Both the position numbers and the translations under genes were made by a program. Below, in pieces: positions 50,345 to 59,409 of a stretch of 64,000 bases of DNA (position 1 is the stretch's first letter; every line of letters begins with the position of its first letter). The notes under the pieces were generated by a model that was given only the letters and a program-made list of their open reading frames with translations, was not told where the DNA came from and ran no database searches. The DNA comes from JAJZAM01 sp027391075 (GTDB taxonomy: Bacteria > Actinomycetota > Acidimicrobiia > Acidimicrobiales > Palsa-688), in assembly GCA_027391075.1 (NCBI GenBank), contig DAHYHI010000096.1:62001-126000 (forward strand), given 5' to 3'.

Positions 50345-51757
50345 ATGCCCAAAACAACGAACGGTCGCGTGAAGGTAGCCGGAGCTCTTGCTTCTGTAGG
50401 GATCCTGGCAGGAGCATGTGGGAACTCGGCGGGAACTTCCAAGACCGCCGGCTCTACGATAGCCTCCTCGCCTTCGTCTACAGCCAGTGCTGCTTCCTCG
50501 AATGGACCGATCAATCTCAGCATCTGGACGGCCTTCAACGGTACTCTCGGCCAGACCTTCAATCACCTCGTCGACGAGTTCAACTCGTCGCAAAGCACAT
50601 ACCATGTCACGGCAACCTACAAAGGCTCGTACTCTCAAGTGCTCTCGGACACTATCGCTGCGTTTAGAGCTCATGACGCACCCAACATCACACAGATTTT
50701 CGACGCAGGAACTGCCACTATCATGGACGCTGCGGGCACGTACGAACCCGTGTACAAGTTGATGGCACAGAATAATATTCCTTTTGCTACCTCAGACTTC
50801 GTCGGCGGTGCGGCGAGCTATTACGAGACGAGCTCGAACCATCTGGACTCGTTGCCGTTTAACAGTTCCACGCCGGTACTATTCTACAACAAGACAGAGC
50901 TCGCAAACGCCGGGATCACCAGTCCGCCTACCACATGGACCCAGCTTCAAGCCGACGCCGACACCTTGTCCGCCCACGGGCAGCACTGCGCTCTGACATC
51001 GTCGGGAGCATACGTGATGTGGACCGACATGGAGCAGTTCGCACTGTGGAATGGCTATCCTTACGCTACGAACGACAACGGCTACACGGCTGTGAACGGC
51101 GTGAAACTGCAGATAGACACGGCGCCTTTCATATCGCACCTGTCGATGCTCGGCCAGATGGCATCCAAAGGCCAGTACCTGTGGAACGGTGTTAGCACGT
51201 CTACGGTTCCTCTCTTTACCAACGGTACGTGCGCGATGTACGAACAGAGCTCCGCGGACCTGAGCACGATCCAGGCGGGAGCGAAATTCCCATTCGGGGT
51301 TTCGGAGCTGCCCGTCGTATCCGGTGACGCAGCTGCACCGCAGAACACCGTGGTAGGGGGTGCCTCGCTGTGGGTCATGGCGGGGGCTGCTTCCGACACC
51401 TACCCAGGAGACGCAAAGTTCCTGGCGTTTCTCATGTCCGCGCAATCCCAGGCCTACTGGGCCTCGAACACGGGGTACGTACCCGTTACGAACGCGGCGT
51501 CGACCCTCTTGACCTCGCAGAACTTCTATGCCACCCATCCCAACGATCAGGTGGCCGTAAAAGAGTTGAACAACAAGCGGGCGCTGCCCACCACCCGAGG
51601 TATACGCCTCGGCTACCTCCCCGAGATACGCCAAGCCGAGGCGTCCGCGATAGCCAACGTCCTGTCCGGCAAGCAGACCGCTGCGGCGGCTCTTGCAACC
51701 GCTCAGAGCCAAGGTGACTCGATTCTCTCGCAGTTCGCCTCGCAGTACGGCGGATAG
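50345..51757 (+). CDS. ugpB: Glycerol-3-phosphate/sugar-binding lipoprotein
   Basis: 470 residues. Lipoprotein signal peptide with LAGAC (Cys25), Ser/Thr/Ala linker, then a family 1 solute-binding domain: INLSIWTAFNG, FDAGTATIMDAAGTYEPV, TPVLFYNKTELANAGI, PPTTWTQLQADADTL, GGASLWVM. The T-A-T and Y-N-K-x-x-[FL] features match UgpB proteins. The ugpQ gene at the end of the operon supports glycerol-3-phosphate or glycerophosphodiesters as substrate. ATG 50345. Confidence 0.85.
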   Translation: MPKTTNGRVKVAGALASVGILAGACGNSAGTSKTAGSTIASSPSSTASAASSNGPINLSIWTAFNGTLGQTFNHLVDEFNSSQSTYHVTATYKGSYSQVLSDTIAAFRAHDAPNITQIFDAGTATIMDAAGTYEPVYKLMAQNNIPFATSDFVGGAASYYETSSNHLDSLPFNSSTPVLFYNKTELANAGITSPPTTWTQLQADADTLSAHGQHCALTSSGAYVMWTDMEQFALWNGYPYATNDNGYTAVNGVKLQIDTAPFISHLSMLGQMASKGQYLWNGVSTSTVPLFTNGTCAMYEQSSADLSTIQAGAKFPFGVSELPVVSGDAAAPQNTVVGGASLWVMAGAASDTYPGDAKFLAFLMSAQSQAYWASNTGYVPVTNAASTLLTSQNFYATHPNDQVAVKELNNKRALPTTRGIRLGYLPEIRQAEASAIANVLSGKQTAAAALATAQSQGDSILSQFASQYGG

Positions 51758-51760
51758 CCG

Positions 51761-52792
51761 GTGGCGTTAGTCGAAGCCGACTCCTCCCTTCGGTCCTCGG
51801 CTGAACGCCCGGGCGGAGAGGAAGGCGCTTCTCGGGTTCGTAGCGTCCGAGGAGCGCCCTTCTCCCGAGGTGGCGTCGGGCGACGTGCCCGACGGCCTGG
51901 GGGTACGGACCCGGTAAGTGGCGCAGTATTCCCGCATCGGCTGTTGCCGTTCGTCCTGATGCTCCCCGAACTGGCGGTAGTCGGGATCTTCTTCCTGTGG
52001 CCCTCAGCCGAAGGTGTTCTCGAATCGGTGCGCGAGTCCAACGCCTTCGGGCTCGGCAGTCGCTTCGCTGGTCTCGCCAACTTCAGGGCGGCTCTTTCGG
52101 GAGGTTACCTGCAAGCGTTGGAAGTAACGGTTGTCTTCACTGTCATAACTACCGTCGCGTCGATGGGACTTGGACTCCTGATCGCAGTGCAAGTCGAGCA
52201 GGTCGGCCGCTTCAAGGGTTTCTACCGGACGCTGTTCGTCTGGTCGTACGCAGTGCCTGGGGCTGTCGCTGGGTCGATTTGGCTTTTTCTCTTCGAACCT
52301 CACGTCGGGCCAGGCGCAAGGTTTCTCGGAGCCCTGGGACTGCACTGGAATTTTGCCCTGTCAGGGACGCAGGCCTTCGCGCTTATCTGTGCCATGACGG
52401 TCTGGCAGCAGACGGCCTATGACTTCGTCTTCTTCTCCGCTGGCCTTCAGGCGGTACCTCAGGACGTCGTCGAAGCCGCAACGGTCGACGGAGCAGGGGC
52501 CCTGCGGCGCTTCTGGCGGATCGTCTTCCCGCTCCTCGGTCCTACGACGCTTTTCGTGGTTGTCATGGACGTGCTTGCTGCTTTGTTCGGGAGTTTTGCC
52601 GTGATCGACGTCATTAGCCAAGGCGGTCCGGGCGGATCTACCACGACGTTGGTATACGCCCTCTACAGGGACGGCTTCCAGAATGGGGACGTCGGGTTGG
52701 CGGGCGCGGAGACCGTCCTTCTCTTCATCATCGCGGGAGTTCTTCTTGCCGTCCAGTTCCGGGTCATCAACAGGAGGGTGCATTACAGGTGA
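51761..52792 (+). CDS. ugpA: Glycerol-3-phosphate ABC transporter permease A
   Basis: 343 residues. A polar N-terminus of about 55 residues, longer than usual, precedes six predicted helices and the EAA loop EAATVDGAGALRRFWRIVFP. GGPGGSTTTLVYALYRDGFQNGDVGLAGA is the conserved C-terminal block of UgpA-type permeases. GTG 51761 lies 3 bp after the ugpB stop; a later start is possible given the odd head. Overlaps ugpE by 4 bp (GTGA). Confidence 0.88.
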   Translation: MALVEADSSLRSSAERPGGEEGASRVRSVRGAPFSRGGVGRRARRPGGTDPVSGAVFPHRLLPFVLMLPELAVVGIFFLWPSAEGVLESVRESNAFGLGSRFAGLANFRAALSGGYLQALEVTVVFTVITTVASMGLGLLIAVQVEQVGRFKGFYRTLFVWSYAVPGAVAGSIWLFLFEPHVGPGARFLGALGLHWNFALSGTQAFALICAMTVWQQTAYDFVFFSAGLQAVPQDVVEAATVDGAGALRRFWRIVFPLLGPTTLFVVVMDVLAALFGSFAVIDVISQGGPGGSTTTLVYALYRDGFQNGDVGLAGAETVLLFIIAGVLLAVQFRVINRRVHYR

Positions 52793-53706
52793 TATCCGTC
52801 GACAGATCTGACCGGCCGGGTGTTTTCCTGGCGTCGGCAGAGGGATCGTCTAAGGACACCGGGCGATTTCGTCGTGGTTCTGCTAGCTCACTGGTACGCC
52901 ATCTCGGACTTGTCCTTCTCGCAGCGGTGTTTGCCCTGCCTCTGTATCTTTGCGCGGTTGTAGCAACACATTCGGCGTCGGATCTGCTCCGCGGGGTTCC
53001 CTTACTTCCGGGCGGCCAGATCTGGTCTAACCTGTCCACCCTTGTCAAAGGGATACCCGACACCCCGAAACTCTTCTCGATGCTGGTGAACTCGGCTGTT
53101 ATGGCAATCGGAGTTACAGTGCTCAAGCTGGCCCTGTCTATTCCAGCGGCCTATGCTGTCAGCTTCTTTCGCTTCCCGGGACGGATGGTGATGTTCGCGT
53201 TGATCTTCGTCACTCTTATGATGCCGATAGAGGTCCGTTTCTTCCCCACGTACGCTGTAACCGCCAACCTCGGGCTGCTCAATACCCAGACCGGTCTGAT
53301 ACTCCCGCTCGTGGCGTCCGCTACCGCAGTGTTTCTTCTGCGACAATTCTTCCGTTCGTTTCCCCTAGAGCTAGCCGACGCTGCGAGGCTCGACGGTGTC
53401 GGCCCGATGCGCTTCTTGGTGGCGATCGTGCTGCCGCTGGCTCGACCGGTGCTGGCTGCGCTTGCAGTCCTCGAGTTCATTTACGGATGGAACCAGTACC
53501 TATGGCCTCTCCTTGTTGCGTCCAGCTTGAAGCGGGCCACTGTAGTCATAGGAGTGAAAGGACTAATCGGAGCTGCTCAGAGCTTCGCCGTTCCACAATG
53601 GGACTTGGTCATGCTGTTGGCCCTAGTGGCTTTGATACCGCCGGTGCTAGTCGTCGTGGCCATGCAGCGCTGGTTCGTCCGAGGCCTCATGTCCGGGATC
53701 AGCTGA
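52789..53706 (+). CDS. ugpE: Glycerol-3-phosphate ABC transporter permease E
   Basis: 305 residues with six predicted helices. Cytoplasmic EAA loop as DAARLDGVGPMRFLVAIVLP; MPIEVRFFPTYAVTANLGLLNTQTGLILPL and YGWNQYLWPLLV are typical of UgpE. The GTG start overlaps the ugpA stop. No ugpC follows, so the ATPase must come from elsewhere, most simply 2471-3562. Confidence 0.9.
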   Translation: MISVDRSDRPGVFLASAEGSSKDTGRFRRGSASSLVRHLGLVLLAAVFALPLYLCAVVATHSASDLLRGVPLLPGGQIWSNLSTLVKGIPDTPKLFSMLVNSAVMAIGVTVLKLALSIPAAYAVSFFRFPGRMVMFALIFVTLMMPIEVRFFPTYAVTANLGLLNTQTGLILPLVASATAVFLLRQFFRSFPLELADAARLDGVGPMRFLVAIVLPLARPVLAALAVLEFIYGWNQYLWPLLVASSLKRATVVIGVKGLIGAAQSFAVPQWDLVMLLALVALIPPVLVVVAMQRWFVRGLMSGIS

Positions 53707-53708
53707 AG

Positions 53709-54482
53709 ATGTCCGGTCCGTCGATCTGGTCGCACCGAGGTAACGTCGACTTAGACGCTGTTATCGACGGCTCGGTTGTTTCGCAGTTGGATGATGTGCA
53801 GGTCCGAGCCGGCGACCGCTCGCAGGGTTGCGTAGAGAACTCCCTCGGCGCGTTCGAGCTGGTGGTGGCTTTGGGGATAGAGGGCGTCGAGACCGACACA
53901 TGGCTCACGGCGGACGGAGAGTTCGTCGTGGTCCACGACAGGGCGACCCCTGCAGGGCCGGTCGACTCCGTCCGGCGCTGTCAGCTCCCGCAACTGCCGT
54001 CCCTGTCAGAGGTGCTCTCTATGGCTCGGGTTGGACGGGTCAACGTGGAGCTGAAAGTCGCTCCCGGCACCAGCCGGGACCTGGCTCGGGCTATCGGATC
54101 TGAGCTGGCGACCGCACTGATGCAGTCGGGAGACCCCGAGTCTCTGGTCGTGTCGTCGTTCTCGATGCGGGCTACGGATGGCGTCCTCGCGAAAGCCCCA
54201 TTCCTGCGCGTCGGCCACCTCTGCGAGAAACTTCCCGACGACGAGACCCTGAGCCGGCTCGCCAGAGCCGGATACTGGGGGGTACACCCTTGGTTCGGCT
54301 CGCTTGACCCAGAAGACGTGGTCCGAGCCCACTTCCACGGTCTTGCGGTCGCGGTTTGGACTGTGAACGACGTCGAAGCTGCTCAGCGTCTGGCATTGGC
54401 CGGCACTGACGTCGTGATCACAGACAGGCCTATAGGCATCGCCCGAGGACTTCGGTCGGCAGATAATGAATCTAATCACTAA
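53709..54482 (+). CDS. ugpQ: Glycerophosphodiester phosphodiesterase
   Basis: 257 residues. TIM-barrel GDPD enzyme: WSHRGN near the start, ENSLGAFELVVALGIEGVETDTWLTADGEFVVVHD with the metal-binding Glu/Asp and catalytic His, VNVELKV in the middle and AVWTVNDVEAAQRLALAGTDVVITDRP at the end. No signal peptide, so it hydrolyses diesters after uptake, as UgpQ does. Starts 2 bp after ugpE. It has an unusual insertion of about 30 residues between SHRG and ENS (LDAVIDGSVVSQLDDVQVRA). Its end overlaps the convergent peroxidase gene by 11 bp. Confidence 0.88.
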   Translation: MSGPSIWSHRGNVDLDAVIDGSVVSQLDDVQVRAGDRSQGCVENSLGAFELVVALGIEGVETDTWLTADGEFVVVHDRATPAGPVDSVRRCQLPQLPSLSEVLSMARVGRVNVELKVAPGTSRDLARAIGSELATALMQSGDPESLVVSSFSMRATDGVLAKAPFLRVGHLCEKLPDDETLSRLARAGYWGVHPWFGSLDPEDVVRAHFHGLAVAVWTVNDVEAAQRLALAGTDVVITDRPIGIARGLRSADNESNH

Positions 54483-55371
54483 AGGTCACAAAACGACATA
54501 AAGAGGGTACAGAGGGAACGACGTAGTAGGCGCCACTGAGAGCGGCTGTGTGACGGGTAAGGGCGTCCCTAACGCCGTCCCGGACTCCAGCCATGCTCTC
54601 GAGCATCGTCTGAAGTGGGGCAAGCGACGAGCAGAACCCCACGAAGAGGGTTCCGTGCTCGGAGGGGCTCCCATAGGAGGTGTTGCGCCTGTAGATGGCG
54701 AGTTCCTCGCCGTCCACCTCGATCACGTTGCGGGCGACGTGGGAATCAACCGGCATATCGGCCTCGGCTAGTTCGACGCTGTCAGGCTTGGTTCGACCTA
54801 TCACCTTCTCCTGAGCGGCAGTGCTTAAAGTCGAGAAGCTGCTGAGGTGAAGCCACCTTTGATATAGAACCACGCTACTCCCGGCGGCCGGCGAGTCACC
54901 TCCTGTGACTGCGACATCGTGGGCTTCGAGAGGCGACGGGTTCTCCGTGCCGTCGACGAAGCCGGTCAGGTCCCGGTTGGTCTGGTAGACCCAGCCGTTG
55001 CACTCGCTGGCCAGGCGGGCCGTAGCGGAGGTATGGTGAATCGCTGCGCTGACTGCGTCGAAAACGGCGCTACGCGACACCCCGGCAACCCAGAGCCAGG
55101 CATCGTGCTGGGTGGCCGGCATGACGAACTCTGGTCCCGTAACGCCTTCGAAAGAGCGTGCGTCGGGTGGCGACTGGCCCGGTGCGAGGGCTGACCAAAG
55201 CTCCGGCCTGAAGCCGACCACAGTTCCGACCCCTGCCAGCGGCGATGCCGGTCCTTGGAGACTGGCAAGGCAAGCCACCAGCTTCGCCGGTTCCTCCCCG
55301 GGCAGTAGGTCAAGCTCGACGTAGCCGTGCTCGCTCGCTCCGGCCGCGAAGATCCCTGCTTGTGCGCTCAT
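54472..55371 (-). CDS. DyP-type heme peroxidase (YfeX-like)
   Basis: 299 residues. GFVDGTENP is the distal signature with the catalytic Asp, DSHVARN holds the proximal heme-ligand His, and IYRRNTSYG the conserved Arg. The length and absence of a Tat signal fit the intracellular class that includes YfeX; such proteins are often encapsulin cargo, but no encapsulin gene is nearby. ATG 55371 (MSAQAGIF) starts the family's usual N-terminus. Confidence 0.88.
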   Translation of the reverse strand: MSAQAGIFAAGASEHGYVELDLLPGEEPAKLVACLASLQGPASPLAGVGTVVGFRPELWSALAPGQSPPDARSFEGVTGPEFVMPATQHDAWLWVAGVSRSAVFDAVSAAIHHTSATARLASECNGWVYQTNRDLTGFVDGTENPSPLEAHDVAVTGGDSPAAGSSVVLYQRWLHLSSFSTLSTAAQEKVIGRTKPDSVELAEADMPVDSHVARNVIEVDGEELAIYRRNTSYGSPSEHGTLFVGFCSSLAPLQTMLESMAGVRDGVRDALTRHTAALSGAYYVVPSVPSLCRFVTFSD

Positions 55372-55455
55372 GTACAAATGATGTAGCGATCTTCCCCCGA
55401 CAGCCAAATCCCCCTCTGTGGACCCTCGACGTCTAGGGGGCCTATCCTTGGCAGC

Positions 55456-55707
55456 GTGTCAGCGGCCGACATTCCACAGTCACATGCCGGGGCGTTGCCA
55501 GCAGGTCCCGCAGAGACCCAAGGGTTACGTGCTGAAGAGGTAGCGGCATTTCTCGGCGTGTTGGATCAGGAGCTGACTGCCGTCGAGGAGGCTCTCCGCC
55601 GCCTCGACGCCGGCACCTACGGGCTCTGCAGCGTATGTGACGGCGCAGTAAGCAAGGAAGAGTTGGCGGCAGATCCGCTAGTTCAGCGTTGTCCGCAGCA
55701 TCGCTGA
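55456..55707 (+). CDS. DksA/TraR-type zinc finger protein
   Basis: 83 residues. An Ala/Gly-rich head and a helix (AAFLGVLDQELTAVEEALRRLDAG) lead to the finger TYGLCSVCDGAVSKEELAADPLVQRCPQH, with three Cys and a final His in place of the fourth Cys. Small DksA-like proteins bind RNA polymerase or act as general regulators; role here unknown. GTG start. Divergent from the peroxidase. Confidence 0.8.
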   Translation: MSAADIPQSHAGALPAGPAETQGLRAEEVAAFLGVLDQELTAVEEALRRLDAGTYGLCSVCDGAVSKEELAADPLVQRCPQHR

Positions 55708-55770
55708 GATCCCTACGCGCTGCGGGACGGAGCCCCGGCCCACCGAGATCTGGCTCGCTAAAATTGACCG

Positions 55771-56526
55771 GTGGCGACCGAATCTTTGTTCTTGCGAGAC
55801 GCGTACCTGAAGGAGTTCGAAGCGACCGTCGTCGCCGTGGACCCTGGCACTCGATCGGTGGTGCTCGACCGGACCGCCTTCTATCCGACCGGCGGAGGTC
55901 AGCCTCACGACACGGGCATTCTTGGGGGAATGACAGTGACCGACGTGCGCAAAGCGCCCAAGAGGTCGAGCAGCGCGGAGGTGCCGGATCTCGACGGGGA
56001 TGTCGTCCACTTCGTCGCCGGTGAGGGCCCACTTCCCGCGATCGGCGCAACTGTGCGTGGGCAGCTTGACTGGAAGCGCCGCCACATGCTGATGAGAACG
56101 CACACGGCGCTCCATATCTTGTGTGGAGTCATCTGGAACCAGTGGAAAGTGCCGGTCACAGGCGGGAATATGGAACCTCTCGGCGCAAGGATGGACTTCG
56201 AGTTCGACCCTCTCCCGGACGGCTTCGCTCGCACAGTCGAAGAGGCGGTCAACGCCGAGATAGCTTCTGACCGGCCGATCGAAGTGACCTTCATCCCGGC
56301 GAGTGCCGTTGCGCTGGACTCCGACCTAATCCGAACTAAAGTCAATCTCGTCCCCGACGGCGTATCGCAGGTGCGCGTCGTTGACATCATAGGGCTGGAC
56401 CGGCAGGCCGACGGTGGTACCCATGTCCGCTCGACAGGGGAGGTCGGCCGAGTGGTCGTCGTCAAGACCGAGTCCAAGGGTAAGGGAAACAAGCGGATAA
56501 GACTCAGAGTCGACGATTTAGCATGA
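55771..56526 (+). CDS. Alanyl-tRNA editing protein (AlaX type)
   Basis: 251 residues. Free-standing homologue of the AlaRS editing domain, which deacylates mischarged Ser- or Gly-tRNA(Ala). FYPTGGGQPHDTG, the zinc motif RTHTALHILC (HxxxH) and the later GGTHVRSTGEVG (AlaRS uses CxxxH here) are present. The GTG start is at 55771. Its relation to larE downstream is only by position. Confidence 0.88.
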   Translation: MATESLFLRDAYLKEFEATVVAVDPGTRSVVLDRTAFYPTGGGQPHDTGILGGMTVTDVRKAPKRSSSAEVPDLDGDVVHFVAGEGPLPAIGATVRGQLDWKRRHMLMRTHTALHILCGVIWNQWKVPVTGGNMEPLGARMDFEFDPLPDGFARTVEEAVNAEIASDRPIEVTFIPASAVALDSDLIRTKVNLVPDGVSQVRVVDIIGLDRQADGGTHVRSTGEVGRVVVVKTESKGKGNKRIRLRVDDLA

Positions 56527-56570
56527 TCGCGTCAGTCAAATGGCGGAGATGACGGTGAGTTACTGTCGAG

Positions 56571-57473
56571 GTGAGATATGAGCATCGAGGCCGACACGTG
56601 ACATATAGGACCGGGCACGAAACACCCTCGCGCGCGCTGAACACCGAGCCAGGTGAGGATCGCAACGGAGATGTCGAGCAATGGTTGGGACGCCTGCGCA
56701 CCGAGTTGCGACGGCTGAGCTCGGTGGTGGTGGCTTTCAGCGGCGGCGTCGACTCGGCGTTGCTGGCTTGGGCGGCCAACGACACTCTCGGTTCTGACCG
56801 GGTCCTTCTCGCCACAGCGGTCTCGGCTTCCCTGGCGCCGGGGGAGCTTGCCGCGTGCGAGGAGTTCGTGGGCCAATGGGGCATGCCTTGGGAGCGGGTC
56901 CACACCGGCGAGCTTTCCGTAGCGAGCTACGTGGCCAACGGCGCCGACCGCTGCTACCACTGCAAGAGTTCTCTGATGGACGGGCTCCAACCTCTTGCTC
57001 GGGCCCGGGACGCCGTTATAGCTCTCGGCGTCAACGTCGACGACCTGTCGGATCACCGGCCAGGCCAGGTAGCGGCGCGTGAGCGAGGGGCGGTGTTCCC
57101 ACTAGTCGAAGCGGGTATGACCAAGCAGGCGGTTCGAGCGACGGCACACTACGTGGGATTGGACGTCTGGGACAAGCCGGCCGCAGCGTGTCTCGCTTCG
57201 CGGCTGCCCTACGGTACGCCGGTCACGATCGGAGTGCTCGGGCAGGTGGCAGCGGCCGAAGCCGCCCTGGCAGCGCTCGGGTTTAAGGAGCTGAGAGTCC
57301 GCCACTACGGGGAACTCGCCAGGATCGAGCTTCCTCTCGGCGAGCTGGACACGGCGCTGCGCCGTCGCGCCGATGTCGTGTCAGCGGTGACAGGCGCCGG
57401 GTACCGCTACGCTACCCTTGACCTTGCAGGCCTAAGGTCAGGCAACCTTAACGAAGGGCTCCCCAAAACATGA
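56571..57473 (+). CDS. larE: LarE-type ATP-dependent sulfur transferase
   Basis: 300 residues. PP-loop SGGVDSALLAWAA at about 57-69, RCYHCKSSL with Cys128 and Cys131, and DKPAAACLASRLPYG with Cys207. In the lactate-racemase cofactor pathway LarE adds sulfur to the pyridinium precursor; forms with three such cysteines are thought to carry a [4Fe-4S] cluster, forms with one give up their Cys sulfur. No larB, larC or larA is seen in the window. The start is GTG 56571 or GTG 56598. It overlaps the NIL gene by 4 bp. Confidence 0.85.
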   Translation: MRYEHRGRHVTYRTGHETPSRALNTEPGEDRNGDVEQWLGRLRTELRRLSSVVVAFSGGVDSALLAWAANDTLGSDRVLLATAVSASLAPGELAACEEFVGQWGMPWERVHTGELSVASYVANGADRCYHCKSSLMDGLQPLARARDAVIALGVNVDDLSDHRPGQVAARERGAVFPLVEAGMTKQAVRATAHYVGLDVWDKPAAACLASRLPYGTPVTIGVLGQVAAAEAALAALGFKELRVRHYGELARIELPLGELDTALRRRADVVSAVTGAGYRYATLDLAGLRSGNLNEGLPKT

Positions 57474-57715
57474 CCCAGTCGCCGCCGCGTGTTCGACTCA
57501 CCTTCCCGCCGGACTTGGTTCCGCGGCCCGTGATCGGGGAGCTCGCACGCGACTTTGCGGTCCTGGCAAACATTCGCAGAGCCGACGTGAGCGACGACGT
57601 CGGATGGATTGTCTGCGAGCTTGACGGTGATCCCGACCAGGTCGTCCGCGCCATCGAATGGATGGCGCAAATCGGGGTCGACGTCGACCGCCTTGAGCAC
57701 CCCTTGGAAAGCTGA
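57470..57715 (+). CDS. NIL-domain protein
   Basis: 81 residues. RVRLTFPPDLVPRPVIGELARDFAVLANIRRADV followed by GWIVCELDGDPDQVVRAIEWMAQIGVDVD is the NIL fold, known from the end of MetN ATPases and from ferredoxin-like proteins of methionine/homocysteine synthesis. Here it is a stand-alone domain. The ATG overlaps the larE stop (ATGA), so the two are made together. One Cys is present. Confidence 0.8.
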   Translation: MTQSPPRVRLTFPPDLVPRPVIGELARDFAVLANIRRADVSDDVGWIVCELDGDPDQVVRAIEWMAQIGVDVDRLEHPLES

Positions 57716-57768
57716 CAACGGCCGGCCACTTTTTCTGACATGGCTCCGGTCCGCCGATGTCGGTGGGC

Positions 57769-59409
57769 TCACCTTCGAGCTCCCGGAGACCCCGAAACCA
57801 AAGGTTCCGTCAGTTTTGGCCCTAGAGCGGGAAGGGTGATCGTGAAGATGGCTCCTCCACCGACGGCGTTGGACGCCTCGGCCTTGCCTGCGTGCTCGCC
57901 CGCTATGGCTGCCACGATCGACAGGCCGAGACCCGACCCAGCACCCACTCGGGCTTTGTCTCCTTGCCAGAAGCGGTCGAACGCATGAGAGAGGGCGTCG
58001 ACGTCGAGCCCTTGGCCATGGTCACGAACCGATACGACCGCTAGGTGGCCTTGTCGGGTGCATGCAACCTCGATCGGTGTGCCGGGAGGAGTGTGGCGAA
58101 GCGCGTTGGAAAGCAGGTTGGACAAAGCTTGGCGCAGGTGCGCTGGGTCCCCCAGTACCTCGACAGGTTGGGGGGCGTCCAGGATGACCGGCCGGGAATG
58201 GTCGACGGCGACAGCGTCAGTGCACGCGTCGGCGGCTAAGACGCTGAGGTCGGTGGGCCGCATGTCTACTGCGGGGTTCTGATCCAAGCGGGCTAGCAGA
58301 AGGAGGCTCTCGACGAGCACCTTCATCCGGGCGGACTCCTGCTCGATCCGGCGTAGGATCGTTGGCAGATCTACCCTGGCTTGTTCACCGTTCAACCTGA
58401 ACAGCTCGGCGAATCCTTGTATCGACGTGAGTGGAGTGCGCAGCTCGTGCGAGGCGTCGGCGAGGAACTGGCGAAGCCGGATCTCGGTGGCTTCGCGCTC
58501 CGCGAACGCCGCTTCTATACCGTCGAGCATTCTGTTGAGAGCGCTGCCCAGCTCCCCGACCTCGCTGGCCGAGTCCCCAGGGTCGACTCTGAGCCGGAAG
58601 TCTCCGGCGGAGATCTGGCCTGCGGTAGCAGCCATCCTCTCCAACGGTCGTAGCCCCCGCCTCATCACAAGCCACGTCCCGACCGAGACGACCAACACCA
58701 GAGCGGCGATCGCTGTCGCTTCGATCACGAGAAGGTGGTCGAGCGAATCCGTCACCTGGGTTGTCGGCGTCGCCAATACGGTCGTGAAGCCGCTTGCGCT
58801 TCTGGTGATGATCACTCGGAAGCGGGTCGACCCTCTCGTGGATCCCACCGTGAGCAGACGGGTTTGTGGCCCGGCTGCTGCAACCTCGGCGGGGAGGGCG
58901 GGCCGCGAGGTGCCGCTCTCGTAAGAACCCTGGGCAACGACGGTACCCCCAGGGGCTATCAGCTCTGCGTAGGAGCCGGGCGGAAAGGTCGCCGAGGGAA
59001 CCGCTGGCTGCCCGCTTTGGGTGGCGGCTCCTGCGAAGTCGCTGGAGTGTGGGCCGACAGCTGTAGTCGGCGCTGACAGCCAAAAGCCGGCGTTTGCGCT
59101 GCCCGTAGCCGCCGTAGGTGTAGTTATGTCCGCAGTGCCCCCAGCGGGAGCGCCGGAGCGTTCGCTGCCGTCGGGTCCGTCGCCCACCGGAGGTCCGAAA
59201 TGTGGGCCAGCGGGGAGGCCCGCCGGAGTGGAGATCCCAGCGGCCGTGTCCAAGTAGGCGCTCACGACGCTGACCGAGCTTCGTAGTTCGCTGTCAAGCA
59301 ACTGGTAACGGGACCGGCTGTACGCGATGTAAGTTGCGGCCACGAACGCGCTTTGAGCCAAGACGACGAGAATCACGAGGGCGGCTACAAGCCTCGACCT
59401 GAGAGTCAA
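57769..59409 (-). CDS. Sensor histidine kinase
   Basis: 546 residues. Helix 1 at about 7-29, an extracytoplasmic part of about 200 residues rich in Pro/Gly/Thr/Ala, helix 2 at about 232-252, HAMP, H-box FLADASHELRTPLTSIQGF, and an ATPase domain with LSNLLSNALRHTPP (N box), DHGQGL (G1) and GSGLGLSIV (G2). PrrB/TcrY-like kinase. The sensor segment is low-complexity and gives no hint of the signal. Its start overlaps the response regulator stop by 4 bp. Confidence 0.9.
   Translation of the reverse strand: MTLRSRLVAALVILVVLAQSAFVAATYIAYSRSRYQLLDSELRSSVSVVSAYLDTAAGISTPAGLPAGPHFGPPVGDGPDGSERSGAPAGGTADITTPTAATGSANAGFWLSAPTTAVGPHSSDFAGAATQSGQPAVPSATFPPGSYAELIAPGGTVVAQGSYESGTSRPALPAEVAAAGPQTRLLTVGSTRGSTRFRVIITRSASGFTTVLATPTTQVTDSLDHLLVIEATAIAALVLVVSVGTWLVMRRGLRPLERMAATAGQISAGDFRLRVDPGDSASEVGELGSALNRMLDGIEAAFAEREATEIRLRQFLADASHELRTPLTSIQGFAELFRLNGEQARVDLPTILRRIEQESARMKVLVESLLLLARLDQNPAVDMRPTDLSVLAADACTDAVAVDHSRPVILDAPQPVEVLGDPAHLRQALSNLLSNALRHTPPGTPIEVACTRQGHLAVVSVRDHGQGLDVDALSHAFDRFWQGDKARVGAGSGLGLSIVAAIAGEHAGKAEASNAVGGGAIFTITLPALGPKLTEPLVSGSPGARR

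Noticed and set aside
50879..51712. Minus-strand frame of 277 codons opposite ugpB
   Set aside because: Lies wholly within a binding-protein gene with a lipobox and operon context; no motif in the antisense product.
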